The notes below the pieces were generated by a model. That model saw only the letters and a program-made list of their open reading frames with translations, was not told the DNA's origin and did not search any database. A DNA stretch of 64,000 bases, taken from positions 62,001 through 126,000 of the forward strand of contig JAFSMO010000104.1 in the NCBI GenBank assembly GCA_017447865.1, in the 5' to 3' direction. This DNA is from Thermoguttaceae bacterium (GTDB lineage: Bacteria; Planctomycetota; Planctomycetia; Pirellulales; Thermoguttaceae). Below are positions 8,921-17,149 of this stretch, in pieces. The translations under genes were made by a program, and so were the position numbers. Every line of letters begins with the position of its first letter. Position 1 is the stretch's first letter.

Positions 8921-9678
8921 CAGTTTTGCCCTCCATTCTCAGCAGCCAGTTTCTCCAGGAACGGACGATAGGCGGCGAGCCAGTAATCGACGGTCCCCGT
9001 GACGCCGTTCCCGGTCAGGGTCGCGCCGGAAATTCCGTCCACTTCAAAGTCACCGTTTCCGGTTCCCTTCACGACCTTCACGGCCGGTGCGGAACCGTCA
9101 AACGCCTTTTTATCGACCCACTTCGCGGTCCAGAGCGGATTTTCGATCTCACCGCCCAAACCGGCCGTTTCGCCCTGCTCGTAGAACAGGAGGCACTTCA
9201 CCGTGTTCATGTCGGCGGCGTCCAGAGCGATGAACCCTTTCAGCACGGACCAGAGGCCCTTCCCGATGATCGGCAGAACCACGCGGGTTTCGTTCGTCTC
9301 GGGATTTTTCGCGATGTAAACCAGACCAAGACGGTCGCGGGACGCGATGCCCACTTTGTAGGGCGTGCCGGCCGTCTTGACTTTCTGGGCCGCCATCGCT
9401 TCCGCCTGAGCGTCATCGACTTCAACGCCCAGTTCCAGATCGACTTTCACGATCTTCACGGAGTCGAGAAGCTCCTGGCAGCGCTCGGCCGTGATGGACT
9501 CGTTTTTGTCCACCAGACCGCAGGCGACGAGAATATTTTTGTTTTTGAACAAAGCCTGGTTCTTTTCCTGGATCGGCTTGAGCACCACCGCGGCCGAGGC
9601 CACGAAAACGGAGCAGACCACGCACGTCAGGAAAGCAACGAGGAACGTTTTGAAAATGGAATCTTTCGATTTAGACAT
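8920..9678 (-). CDS. nqrC: Na+-NQR subunit C (covalent FMN)
   Basis: A 252-residue subunit with one N-terminal membrane helix (about residues 8-32) and a periplasmic FMN-binding domain. The flavinylation motif is DGISGATLTG near residues 214-223, whose Thr accepts FMN by phosphoester linkage from the ApbE transferase (not in this window). The start at 9678 (MSKSKDSIF) is preferred because it lies just ahead of the membrane helix and overlaps the nqrB stop by 8 nt, a typical operon arrangement. An in-frame ATG 24 codons upstream would add an atypical Arg/Ser-rich leader. It relays electrons from the 2Fe-2S centre to NqrB. Confidence 0.96.
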   Translation of the reverse strand: MSKSKDSIFKTFLVAFLTCVVCSVFVASAAVVLKPIQEKNQALFKNKNILVACGLVDKNESITAERCQELLDSVKIVKVDLELGVEVDDAQAEAMAAQKVKTAGTPYKVGIASRDRLGLVYIAKNPETNETRVVLPIIGKGLWSVLKGFIALDAADMNTVKCLLFYEQGETAGLGGEIENPLWTAKWVDKKAFDGSAPAVKVVKGTGNGDFEVDGISGATLTGNGVTGTVDYWLAAYRPFLEKLAAENGGQN

Positions 9679-10990
9679 TGCGCAGCTCCCTTCTCTTGAT
9701 GTTGGCACGGACGAAGAAGTAATCGATCGTCGGCGCGCAGACGTTACCAAACAGGATCGCGAGCATCACGCCTTCCGGGTAAGCCGGATTCAGGACGCGG
9801 ACCATCAGAACGAGGAAACCGATCAGGAACCCGTAAATGTACTGGCCTTTGAGGGTCATGGAGCCAGTGACGGGGTCCGTCGCCATGAAGACCATACCGA
9901 ACGCGAGACCGCCGAGCACGAAGTGCCAGTGCGGCGACACGCCAAAGACCGGATTGTGCGTCATACCAGTGGCGTACATGAAGTAGAAAAGTCCGGACGT
10001 CGCGATCGCACCCACGGCCAGCGAAGCCATGATGCGCCACGAACCGATGCCGGTGTAAACGAGCAGGACCGCACCGATCAGGCACGCCAGCGTCGAGGTT
10101 TCACCCATCGAGCCGGGGATCAGACCGATGAACGCGTAGAACCAGTACTGCATTTCCGTCAGTCCCTGAGCCGCAGCGAGCTGGCGGATGCCGTCCATGC
10201 CGGAGGTCAGCGTCAGACCCAGCGGGGTGGCCTGGGAAATGCCGTCCACCGCGACCCACATCGAGTCGCCGCAGATGTTCGACGCGAACGTGAAGAACAG
10301 GAACGCGCGAGCGGCAAGCGCCGGGTTAAGGAAGTTGCGGCCTACACCGCCGAAGAGCTCTTTCGCGACCACCACGCCGAACGTAATGGCGATGGCGACC
10401 TGCCAGAGCGGGATCGTCGCGGGGAGCGTGCACGGAAGAAGGAGCGACGTGACGAAGAAACCTTCGTTGATCTCTTCATGCTTCACGGAAGCGAAAAGGA
10501 GCTCCCAGAGAATACCGACCACAAACGTGACGACATAAATCGGGATGAAGTACAGAGCACCGAAAATCATGCACGTCAGAATGTACATGATCCACGAGCA
10601 CAAGGTGCCGGCCGGTGCGATCATCAGAGCGAAGGGACCACAGCACGACTGCGAAGCGTTCAGGAGCCATTGCATAAGCCACGCCTGCCACTGGAACGTG
10701 AGCCAGCTCCCGGAAACGGGGATCTCGGTCAGGCCGTTGGCTTTCATCGCCGAAAACGCCTGGAAACCGGTGTTGAACATGGCCATCAAAACGCACGGGA
10801 CCACCGCGATCATGACGGTCGTCATGGTGCGTTTCAGGCAGAGCGAGTCACGAACGTGAACGGAACCCGCGGCGACGTATTTCGGCGTGTAGAGGAACGT
10901 GTCGATCGCTTCGTACATCGGGTACAGAGGGCGAAGGAATTTGTTCGTCTCGAACATCGTGCCGACTTTATCCATTATTTTTCTCAGCAT
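9671..10990 (-). CDS. nqrB: Na+-NQR subunit B (covalent FMN, riboflavin, Na+ channel)
   Basis: A 439-residue polytopic membrane protein, the largest Nqr membrane subunit. The start at 10990 (MLRKIMDKV) is chosen because it is preceded by a strong GGAGG ribosome binding site and begins 4 nt after the nqrA stop; an upstream in-frame ATG would lie inside nqrA. The FMN-attachment motif appears as DGISQATPLG, whereas the usual consensus is D-x-x-S/T-G-A-T, so the Gly before Ala is replaced by Gln while the acceptor Thr is kept. NqrB carries FMN and riboflavin and forms the sodium path. Confidence 0.96.
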   Translation of the reverse strand: MLRKIMDKVGTMFETNKFLRPLYPMYEAIDTFLYTPKYVAAGSVHVRDSLCLKRTMTTVMIAVVPCVLMAMFNTGFQAFSAMKANGLTEIPVSGSWLTFQWQAWLMQWLLNASQSCCGPFALMIAPAGTLCSWIMYILTCMIFGALYFIPIYVVTFVVGILWELLFASVKHEEINEGFFVTSLLLPCTLPATIPLWQVAIAITFGVVVAKELFGGVGRNFLNPALAARAFLFFTFASNICGDSMWVAVDGISQATPLGLTLTSGMDGIRQLAAAQGLTEMQYWFYAFIGLIPGSMGETSTLACLIGAVLLVYTGIGSWRIMASLAVGAIATSGLFYFMYATGMTHNPVFGVSPHWHFVLGGLAFGMVFMATDPVTGSMTLKGQYIYGFLIGFLVLMVRVLNPAYPEGVMLAILFGNVCAPTIDYFFVRANIKRRELRNV

Positions 10991-10994
10991 GATC

Positions 10995-12362
10995 TCAGCC
11001 CTCCTTCTCAATCGTGGTCAGGACTTCGCGCAGCATGGCGCCAAAGTCGTTCTTGCCGGGATCAACGAACGTGCAAAGCGCGAGGTCTTCTTCTTCAAGC
11101 TCCAGAGCGCCAAGCGCCTCGGCCTCTTCCAGGTCTTTGTAGGAAAGCGAGCGAAGCAGGTACGTCGGCAGAATGTCGAGCGGCATCACTTCCTCGTAAC
11201 TTCCGATCGGAACGATCGCGCGGTGACCGCCGTGCAGACCCGTGTTCATCTTGAACTTTTTCCACGGGTAGAGGCTCGAGAAATTGACCCACTTGAAAGA
11301 ATACGTGGTGAAACCGGGCATCACCCAGCCGAACAGATGGCGTTTGTTGCCCTCTTCCAGCACGGAGATCTGCGTGTGGTAGCGGCCGAGGAAGTCGACC
11401 GGCTCGCAAGCGGTGCGGCCATTCAGAACGGAACCGCTGACCACCCGATTGTCCTTATTAATTAATTCACCCTTCACGAGCTGCGAAACGCACGCCCCCA
11501 TGCGGGTCTTGAGCAGACGCGGACGGTCAACTCGCGGACCAGCCAGCGAAATGACGCGCGTGACGTCGATCTTGCCGGTCGTGAAGAGCTTGCCGATGGC
11601 GATCACGTCCTGGTAGCCGATGTACCAGACGCTCTTTTTGCTGCTCACCGGGCAAAGGAAGTGAATGTGCGTCCCAACCAGTCCGGCCGGATGAGGGCCT
11701 TTGAACGAGGCTTCGATCAGACCCGGAAGATTCGTGTCTTCGCCGGGGATATTCGCGCCAGCCGCACGGCAGACGAAAAGCTGCGGGGCCTGAAGCGCCG
11801 AAAGAACTCGCAGACCGTTCACAAACGCGGGCTTGTCCTCCGCAATGACCACTTCCGGATTGGCGGCCAGCGGGTTCGTATCCATCGCGTTTACAAAAAT
11901 CGCCGCTGGTTTGGAGTCCAGGGCGGGAATTTTGCCGAACGGGCGGGTGCGGAAGGCGGTCCACATTCCGCTGTCGACCAGATTCTTGACCACTTCCTCA
12001 CGCGGGATGGAGGAGAGTTTGGCCGATTCATATTTCTTGAACGTAAGCGCCTCGGCGTCTTCTTTTCCGCCATCGACCTTGATCACGATGGACTGGAAAG
12101 AACGGCGCTCGCCGCGGTTGATGGATTCCACCGTACCGCCAGCGGGAGAAGTGAACACGACACCGGGGTTCTTCATGTCGGTGAAGAGGACCTGGCCGAT
12201 TTTCACTCTGTCGCCCACCTGAACAGCCAGCGCGGGACGCAGACCAACATAGTCCGGCCCCACCAGCGCGACTTTACTCACAGCTTTCGCCCCAAAAACC
12301 GTCTGCTCCGGCGGACCGGCAATCGGTAAATTGAGGCCTTTTCTAATCGTAAATTTCTGCAT
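10995..12362 (-). CDS. nqrA: Na+-NQR subunit A
   Basis: A 455-residue soluble, cytoplasm-facing subunit, the first gene of the nqr operon. The N-terminus (MQKFTIRKGLNLPIAGPPEQ) and the biotinyl/lipoyl-like early region (VGDRVKIGQVLFTD, SPAGGTV) are typical of NqrA and RnfC relatives, but the RnfC iron-sulfur cysteines are absent, which supports NqrA. It contributes to quinone binding in the complex. The length is close to the family norm (about 445-470). The upstream region has a 32-bp inverted-repeat arm and a weak minus-strand promoter candidate. Confidence 0.96.
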   Translation of the reverse strand: MQKFTIRKGLNLPIAGPPEQTVFGAKAVSKVALVGPDYVGLRPALAVQVGDRVKIGQVLFTDMKNPGVVFTSPAGGTVESINRGERRSFQSIVIKVDGGKEDAEALTFKKYESAKLSSIPREEVVKNLVDSGMWTAFRTRPFGKIPALDSKPAAIFVNAMDTNPLAANPEVVIAEDKPAFVNGLRVLSALQAPQLFVCRAAGANIPGEDTNLPGLIEASFKGPHPAGLVGTHIHFLCPVSSKKSVWYIGYQDVIAIGKLFTTGKIDVTRVISLAGPRVDRPRLLKTRMGACVSQLVKGELINKDNRVVSGSVLNGRTACEPVDFLGRYHTQISVLEEGNKRHLFGWVMPGFTTYSFKWVNFSSLYPWKKFKMNTGLHGGHRAIVPIGSYEEVMPLDILPTYLLRSLSYKDLEEAEALGALELEEEDLALCTFVDPGKNDFGAMLREVLTTIEKEG

Positions 12363-12388
12363 AGCTAATCTATTAAGGGGTGATGATT

Positions 12389-12420
12389 AACGAATAATGA
12401 ATAACGAATAACGAATAATG
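12389..12420. repeat. 32-bp repeat arm built from AACGAAT heptamers (right arm)
   Basis: Exact reverse complement of 7668-7699. A degenerate local partner (ACTCGTTTTTCGTCATTCG-like) lies about 30 nt further right, so it may also form a local hairpin. It lies in the nqrA leader, 27 nt upstream of the start codon. Confidence 0.85.
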
Positions 12421-12520
12421 GGGAGAAAGAGTTTGAGTCGTTCCGATCCTTACTCGTTTTTCGTCATTCGTTTCCTTAACGGTTTGTTCTGCCGTCAGCA
12501 GAAAACTAAAAATCTTCTCT

Positions 12521-12548
12521 ATTGTAACATTTTTATCAGAAGTTTCGA
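12521..12548 (-). promoter_or_regulatory. Weak promoter candidate for nqrA
   Basis: Read on the minus strand: TCGAAA (12543-12548), 16 nt, TACAAT (12521-12526), each one mismatch from consensus. It lies about 160 nt upstream of the nqrA start. Pattern match only. Confidence 0.3.
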
Positions 12549-12708
12549 CGGGGGGACCCCCGCATTTTACTCATTTTTTCTAAAAAAATCCAATATTTTT
12601 TGCATTTAAAAGGAAAAACAGGTCAGGTTTAACACTTGAAGGACCGGTTCCCGAACATGATTTCTGATTCCTTTTAACTCAAGACGCATGAAAAAGAAAT
12701 CCCCCGGA

Positions 12709-12736
12709 TTGTTAAAACGCGCAAATCTGCTAAAAT
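12709..12736 (+). promoter_or_regulatory. Promoter candidate for tpiA-secG
   Basis: TTGTTA (12709-12714), 16 nt, TAAAAT (12731-12736). It would give a leader of about 175 nt. Pattern match only. Confidence 0.35.
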
Positions 12737-12918
12737 ATATAAAGTTTCAAAATCCATAAAATCCAAAAATTTTGTGGAAAGTTGAAGAAAGTTGGTAAAA
12801 ATCGAGCCGGTCCCCCTACACATAAAACTCAGGTGTGTTAAAATGACAGTCTATAAAATCTCATATTATTTTTTGACATTTCATCAGACTCACATTCATA
12901 AATCACAAGGAGTTGAAA

Positions 12919-13674
12919 ATGCGTCGTCCTTTCATCGCTGGTAACTGGAAAATGAACATGGACCGTGCCGGAGCCGTTGCCCTGGTCGAAGGTCTGAAGG
13001 AAGCGGCCAAAGACGTCGATTACGCCGACATTGCTGTCTGCCCGCCGTTCGTTTACATTGACGCGGTCGCCCAGGTCCTCAAAGGCTCCAACATCGGAGT
13101 CGGCGCTCAGGACTGCTACTTCGAGGAAAAAGGCGCTTTCACCGGTGAGATCAGTGTTGGAATGTTGAAAGACCTCGGCTGCACGTACGTCATACTCGGC
13201 CACAGCGAACGCCGCCACATCATCGGCGAGAGCAACGAGCTGACGAACAAAAAGCTCAAGGCCGTCCTGGCCGCCGGGCTGATCCCGATCCTCTGCATCG
13301 GTGAGATGCTCGAGCAGCGTGAAGCGGACCAGACGTTCGACATCAACGCCGAGCAGTTCCTTGGCTCGTTGGCTGGCGTTTCTGCTGAGGACATGAAGAA
13401 AGTGGTCATCGCTTACGAACCGGTTTGGGCGATCGGAACCGGCAAAACCGCAACCCCGGCCATGGCTGAAGAAGTTCACGCCGGCATCCGCAAGCTCATC
13501 GAGTTCCGCTTCAACAAAGAAGTGGCCGAAGCCGTCCGCATTCAGTACGGCGGAAGCATGAAGCCGGGCAACGCGAAAGACCTTCTGGCCGAAGCCGACA
13601 TTGACGGCGGTCTGATCGGCGGCGCGGCCCTGAAAGTCGCTGACTTCATGGGAATCATCGAAGCCGCGAAATGA
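12919..13674 (+). CDS. tpiA: Triosephosphate isomerase
   Basis: A 251-residue TIM barrel, the standard length for this enzyme, which interconverts dihydroxyacetone phosphate and glyceraldehyde 3-phosphate in glycolysis. Diagnostic motifs are FIAGNWKMN at the N-terminus (Asn and Lys of the active site), ILGHSERR (electrophilic His), AYEPVWAIGTGK (catalytic Glu and loop 6) and YGGSMKPGN (phosphate binding). The ATG at 12919 is chosen because AAGGAG (12907-12912) precedes it with a 6-nt spacer; a TTG two codons upstream overlaps that site. It is followed by secG after 64 nt, a pairing that is common in bacteria. A small hairpin (AGAATGA/TCATTCT) lies between them. Confidence 0.98.
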   Translation: MRRPFIAGNWKMNMDRAGAVALVEGLKEAAKDVDYADIAVCPPFVYIDAVAQVLKGSNIGVGAQDCYFEEKGAFTGEISVGMLKDLGCTYVILGHSERRHIIGESNELTNKKLKAVLAAGLIPILCIGEMLEQREADQTFDINAEQFLGSLAGVSAEDMKKVVIAYEPVWAIGTGKTATPAMAEEVHAGIRKLIEFRFNKEVAEAVRIQYGGSMKPGNAKDLLAEADIDGGLIGGAALKVADFMGIIEAAK

Positions 13675-13738
13675 GAATCCCGGAAAAGAATGAGTAAAGA
13701 GTCATTCTCTTGAATTTAACAAAACTTGGGTACAGATT

Positions 13739-14644
13739 ATGATTATTAAAATTTTGCTCGCGTTAGCGATGGCAGTTTTGAGCCTGTTCCTCCTGCTCAT
13801 CATCCTCGTTCAGAAGGGCAGAGGCGGCGGTTTGGCTGGTGCTCTCGGCGGTGCTGGCGGGTCCAGCGCGTTCGGCGCAAAAGCAGGCGACACGTTCACC
13901 AAAATTACGATCGTTGTGGCCAGCATCTGGATTCTGATCTGCGCGTTCTCCTGCTTCTGGTACTCGCATTTGGCCAAGCAGTCCGTCACCAATGATGGAA
14001 TGTGGAAGAAAGCCGCCGCAGAAAGCGACGCTGCCGGCGCGACGTCCGATCTGGAAGCGATCGCCGATTCCACGGCTCCGGCTGCGGAAGCTACTCCGGC
14101 TCCGGAAACCCAGAGCGAAGCCAATGAACTTCCGGAAACCATCAATCTGGAAGATACCACTCCGGCTGAACCCGCTCCGGCTCCTGAAGCTGCTCCGGCT
14201 GAAGAGGCTGCTCCGGCTGAACCCGCTCCGGCTCCTGAAGCTGCTCCGGCGGAAGAGGCTGCTCCGGCTGAACCCGCTCCGGCTCCTGAAGCTGCTCCGG
14301 CTGAACCCGCTCCGGCTCCTGAAGCTGCTCCGGCTGAACCCGCCCCGGCTTCTGAAGCTGCTCCGGCTGAACCTGCTCCGGCTCCTGAAGCTGCTCCGGC
14401 GGAAAACGCTCCGGCTCCTGAAGCTGCTCCGGCGGAAAACGCTCCGGCTCCTGAAGCTGCTCCGGCTGAACCCGCTCCGGCTCCTGAAGCTGCTCCGGCG
14501 GAAAACGCTCCGGCTCCTGAAGCTGCTCCGGCTGAACCTGCTCCGGCTCCTGAAGCTGCTCCGGCGGAAAACGCTCCGGCTCCTGAAGCTGCTCCGGCTG
14601 AACCCGCTCCGGCCGCTGAAGGTGAAGCTCCTGCCGCGAACTGA
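13739..14644 (+). CDS. secG: SecG translocon subunit with long Pro/Ala/Glu repeat tail
   Basis: A 301-residue protein. Residues 1-75 are a normal SecG: two transmembrane helices (about 3-25 and 53-74) joined by a Gly/Ala-rich cytoplasmic loop (VQKGRGGGLAGALGG). SecG stimulates SecYEG preprotein translocation. Typical SecG is 70-130 residues. Here an acidic, low-complexity tail runs from about 80 to 301, with roughly 13 copies of an 11-residue unit (EAAPAEPAPAP and variants with EN, EE or S). The DNA repeats with a 33-bp period (about 14161-14631) and the unit variants (EP, EN, EE) alternate, suggesting recent expansion. With two helices both ends should face the same side; the topology of the tail is untested. 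It lies next to tpiA. Confidence 0.92.
   Translation: MIIKILLALAMAVLSLFLLLIILVQKGRGGGLAGALGGAGGSSAFGAKAGDTFTKITIVVASIWILICAFSCFWYSHLAKQSVTNDGMWKKAAAESDAAGATSDLEAIADSTAPAAEATPAPETQSEANELPETINLEDTTPAEPAPAPEAAPAEEAAPAEPAPAPEAAPAEEAAPAEPAPAPEAAPAEPAPAPEAAPAEPAPASEAAPAEPAPAPEAAPAENAPAPEAAPAENAPAPEAAPAEPAPAPEAAPAENAPAPEAAPAEPAPAPEAAPAENAPAPEAAPAEPAPAAEGEAPAAN
14161..14631 (+). repeat. 33-bp coding tandem repeat in secG
   Basis: About 13 head-to-tail units coding an 11-residue Pro/Ala/Glu motif. Variation is mainly at the codon pair encoding EP, EN or EE. Likely unstable by slippage. Confidence 0.9.
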
Positions 14645-14665
14645 TCCCCCCCAATTCGTTTTTTA

Positions 14666-14710
14666 CCCGTAAAGTTTTGGAGCGATTCAAAATTTTACGG
14701 GCTGATTTTT
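14666..14710 (+). terminator. Intrinsic terminator after secG
   Basis: A 14-bp stem with one G.T pair (CCCGTAAAGTTTTG with CAAAATTTTACGGG), 8-nt loop, and TTTTT at 14706-14710. Confidence 0.8.
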
Positions 14711-14739
14711 CCCATTGAGCATCCAATTGAGGTGGTCCT

Positions 14740-15621
14740 TTGCTCCAGAGCATGACTGGTTACGGCGACGCGGTTACCGAACGTGACGGGATCTCCGTTT
14801 CCGTAGAAATTCGCTCCATTAATAATCGTTTTCTGAAGATCTCGCCGCGTTTCAGCGAGCCGCTTGGCGCTCTGGAACTTCAGGTCGAAGATGAGATCCG
14901 GAAGATGATCAGCCGCGGGTCTGTAACGGTAAACGTCAAGATCTCCCGTGCGAAAAAAGCGGACGCGTACCAGATCAACTTCATGCTTCTGTCGTCGTAC
15001 CGGGACCAGCTCAGTAACTGGCTCAAAGAATCGAACGCCAACGCGCAGTGGAGCGATTTTCAAACGCTTTTGAACCTTCCCGGTGTGGTCGAAAACACCA
15101 GCGATGATGATTCTTCGGCGGTGGCCCCGCTGGTTCTGGAAACGCTCAATGCCGCGACGGAGAAACTGGTCGCCATGCGTGTGCGTGAAGGCAAAGCGAT
15201 GGCGGACGATCTGCTCGCGAATCTGGCCGATGTGGAGACTCACCTCGGTGCGGTGATCGAGCGCGCGCCGCAGATTGCCCCGATTTTCGGCGAGCGGCTG
15301 GTCGAGCGTCTGAACAAACTGTTCGAGCAGGTCGGCGTGGAAATCCAGCAGTCCGACGTGATCCGTGAGATCGGGATCTTCGCCGATAAATGCGACATTT
15401 CGGAGGAGATCGCCCGGCTGAAAAGCCACATTTCGCAGTTCCGCAGCATTCTGGCCAACGACGCATCGCCGGGAAAGAAACTCGATTTTCTCACGCAGGA
15501 GCTTTTCCGCGAGGTCAACACGATCGGCTCGAAAGCCAATGATTTTCCCATTTCCCAGGAAGTCATCAGCATGAAGGCTTCCATTGAACGCATTCGTGAG
15601 CAGGTGCAGAACATTGAATAA
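14740..15621 (+). CDS. yicC: YicC family endoribonuclease-like protein
   Basis: A 293-residue protein of the YicC/YloC family. The N-terminus MLQSMTGYGDA and SVEIRSINNRFLKI match the conserved start of the family. The C-terminus has the DUF1732 signature (GKKLDFLTQELFREVNTIGSKAND). Members act as endoribonucleases affecting small RNAs and stress physiology, although the biochemistry in this lineage is unknown. The TTG at 14740 is favoured because family members usually have three or four residues before MT-Y and a GAGGTGG site lies just upstream; the ATG at 14752 is the alternative. It is first in the conserved yicC-gmk-rpoZ-coaC cluster and its stop overlaps the gmk start. Confidence 0.93.
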   Translation: MLQSMTGYGDAVTERDGISVSVEIRSINNRFLKISPRFSEPLGALELQVEDEIRKMISRGSVTVNVKISRAKKADAYQINFMLLSSYRDQLSNWLKESNANAQWSDFQTLLNLPGVVENTSDDDSSAVAPLVLETLNAATEKLVAMRVREGKAMADDLLANLADVETHLGAVIERAPQIAPIFGERLVERLNKLFEQVGVEIQQSDVIREIGIFADKCDISEEIARLKSHISQFRSILANDASPGKKLDFLTQELFREVNTIGSKANDFPISQEVISMKASIERIREQVQNIE

Positions 15622-16201
15622 ACCAGGCCGTCTTCTCATCATTTCAGGACCGTCCGGCGTTGGAAAATCGACGATTCGTGACCTGGTTCTTGAAAAATCG
15701 CCCGTCCCGATGCACCTGAGCGTCTCCGCGACGACCCGAGCGCTGCGCGGGAAAGAACAGCATGGCGTCGATTACTTCTTCCTGACCGACGACGAATTCA
15801 CCCGGCTGCGCGAGCAAAACGGCTTCGTCGAGTGCAAGGAGGTTTTCGGTCGGAACGTCTGGTACGGCACGCTTCGTTCGGAAGTGGAGCCTTACCTCGA
15901 GGCCGGGACGTGGGTCATGCTCGAAATCGACGTGGACGGCTGCGCGGACGTGGTGGACCAGTACCCCGACGCGGTGACGGTTTTCATCGCGCCGCCTTCC
16001 CTTGAAATACTTGAGAGTCGCCTCAGAAATCGTGCCACGGAATCGGACGAGGCGATTCGGAATCGGCTTTCACGAGCCGAATATGAGATCGGACGCTCCG
16101 GTTTTTATCGTTACCGGGTCGTTAACGATGATTTGGAAACAGCAGTAAACGATTTTTGTCAAATAATCAGTCAGGAAGTCCTGACAGGAGAAAGCAAATG
16201 A
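15614..16201 (+). CDS. gmk: Guanylate kinase
   Basis: Guanylate kinase phosphorylates GMP to GDP. The P-loop GPSGVGKST appears at about residues 10-18, followed by ATTRALRGKEQHGVDYFF (GMP binding) and the NRLSRAEYEI region. The chosen TTG start (residues NKPGRLLIISG follow) overlaps the yicC stop by 8 nt and gives 195 residues, close to the family norm. Another in-frame TTG at 15584 would add 10 residues with no family similarity. The stop overlaps the rpoZ ATG (ATGA), so translation is coupled through the cluster. Confidence 0.95.
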   Translation: MNKPGRLLIISGPSGVGKSTIRDLVLEKSPVPMHLSVSATTRALRGKEQHGVDYFFLTDDEFTRLREQNGFVECKEVFGRNVWYGTLRSEVEPYLEAGTWVMLEIDVDGCADVVDQYPDAVTVFIAPPSLEILESRLRNRATESDEAIRNRLSRAEYEIGRSGFYRYRVVNDDLETAVNDFCQIISQEVLTGESK

Positions 16202-16455
16202 TTGATGAATTGAGAGATCGTACGATTCACGCCAAAGTCGGCGGAGCCTTCAAACTGACCACGCTGATCCAGAAACGTCTGGTGGAGCTGAACCGCGGTT
16301 CCAAACCGCTCGTGGAGAGACTCCCGGGCGAAAGCAATCTGGAAATCGTCATCAAAGAGATCATGCAGGACAAAATCTACCTCAGCATGAAAAACGAGCT
16401 GCGCACCATCGAAGACGATTACATGCGCGACTCCATCGATTTCGATTCTGTCTGA
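16198..16455 (+). CDS. rpoZ: RNA polymerase omega subunit
   Basis: An 85-residue small protein in the standard position after gmk. The region KLTTLIQKRLVELNRGSKPLVE resembles the omega helix motif (usually LVx-aAKRAR-i), and the IVIKEIMQDKIYL segment corresponds to the conserved ALxEI-xGKI motif. Omega assists assembly of the beta' subunit. The ATG at 16198 has AGGAG at about 16185-16189 and overlaps the gmk stop; longer in-frame starts would run into gmk. The sequence is somewhat divergent, so the call leans partly on synteny. Confidence 0.85.
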   Translation: MIDELRDRTIHAKVGGAFKLTTLIQKRLVELNRGSKPLVERLPGESNLEIVIKEIMQDKIYLSMKNELRTIEDDYMRDSIDFDSV

Positions 16456-16483
16456 GAATCTGAAAGGTCTTTCGGCCTGAACC

Positions 16484-17029
16484 ATGAAAGCGCTGAAACG
16501 TGAAATCCTGATTGGCGTGACTGCCGGAATTGCCGCCTACAAGACGTGCGATCTGGTGTCACGCCTCGTCAAAGCCGGGCACGGCGTGACGGTCGTCATG
16601 ACTGAAAACGCCGCGCACCTGGTGGGGCCTCGCACGTTTCAGGCGCTGACCGGCCGAAACGTTCTGGTTCAAATGTTCTCGGAAGAATCCGCGATCCCGC
16701 ACATCGAGCCGGCCCGTGCGGCCGATCTGCTCTGCGTCGCGCCGGCCACCGCCAATTTTCTCGCCAAGGCGGCCAATGGCCTGGCGGATGACCTGCTCTC
16801 GACGCTTTACCTTGCCTTCAGCGGCCCCGTCCTTTTGGCTCCAGCGATGAACTCTCAAATGTGGGCGAAACCCGCCGTTCAGCGGAACATGCGCCAACTT
16901 GCCGCGGACGGCGTCCAGTTCGTCGGCCCGGTTTCCGGCCATTTGGCCTGCGGTGAAGACGGCGTCGGAAGAATGGCCGAGCCCGCCGAGATCTTCGAGA
17001 AAATCCAAAATCTTCTTGCAAACGCTTGA
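16484..17029 (+). CDS. coaC: Phosphopantothenoylcysteine decarboxylase (CoaC only)
   Basis: A 181-residue flavoprotein of the HFCD family. Motifs are GVTAGIAAYKTCDLV at the N-terminus, the LLAPAMNSQMW substrate-binding motif and the flexible-lid motif ACGEDGVGRM with the catalytic Cys. It decarboxylates phosphopantothenoylcysteine in CoA synthesis. Most bacteria have a fused CoaBC of about 400 residues; here the protein ends after the CoaC half and no CoaB domain follows, so a separate coaB must lie elsewhere. It is the last gene of the yicC-gmk-rpoZ-coaC cluster, the usual position of coaBC. Confidence 0.92.
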   Translation: MKALKREILIGVTAGIAAYKTCDLVSRLVKAGHGVTVVMTENAAHLVGPRTFQALTGRNVLVQMFSEESAIPHIEPARAADLLCVAPATANFLAKAANGLADDLLSTLYLAFSGPVLLAPAMNSQMWAKPAVQRNMRQLAADGVQFVGPVSGHLACGEDGVGRMAEPAEIFEKIQNLLANA

Positions 17030-17056
17030 TTTTCCTGAAAAAAAACCTCTGCCCCC

Positions 17057-17085
17057 TTGAAATATTCCGTTCTTTGAGGTAAAAT
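17057..17085 (+). promoter_or_regulatory. Promoter of the DUF4838 gene
   Basis: TTGAAA (17057-17062), 17 nt, TAAAAT (17080-17085). The -35 box is directly preceded by CCCCC (17052-17056), a feature shared with three other promoters in the window. Confidence 0.6.
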
Positions 17086-17149
17086 TTCCTGAAGAAGTCG
17101 TACTTCCCCCCCTTTTTCTACTGGATTTTGCTTCGGAGACTGATTTTTC

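Larger units (their letters stand above)
12363..12918. other. Divergent intergenic region nqrA-tpiA
   Basis: About 555 nt between divergent nqrA and tpiA. It holds the 32-bp repeat arm near nqrA, promoter candidates in both directions, a G6/C5 hairpin near 12550-12557, and otherwise AT-rich sequence of about 350 nt. No convincing ORF or RNA gene is seen. Confidence 0.6.

Noticed and set aside
14161..14631. CRISPR-like periodic repeat
   Set aside because: Continuous 33-bp coding repeat with no unique spacers.
14142..14753. Minus-strand repeat protein (PEQLQEPER repeats) opposite secG
   Set aside because: Antisense reading of the 33-bp secG repeat; no start signal, and SecG is certain on the other strand.
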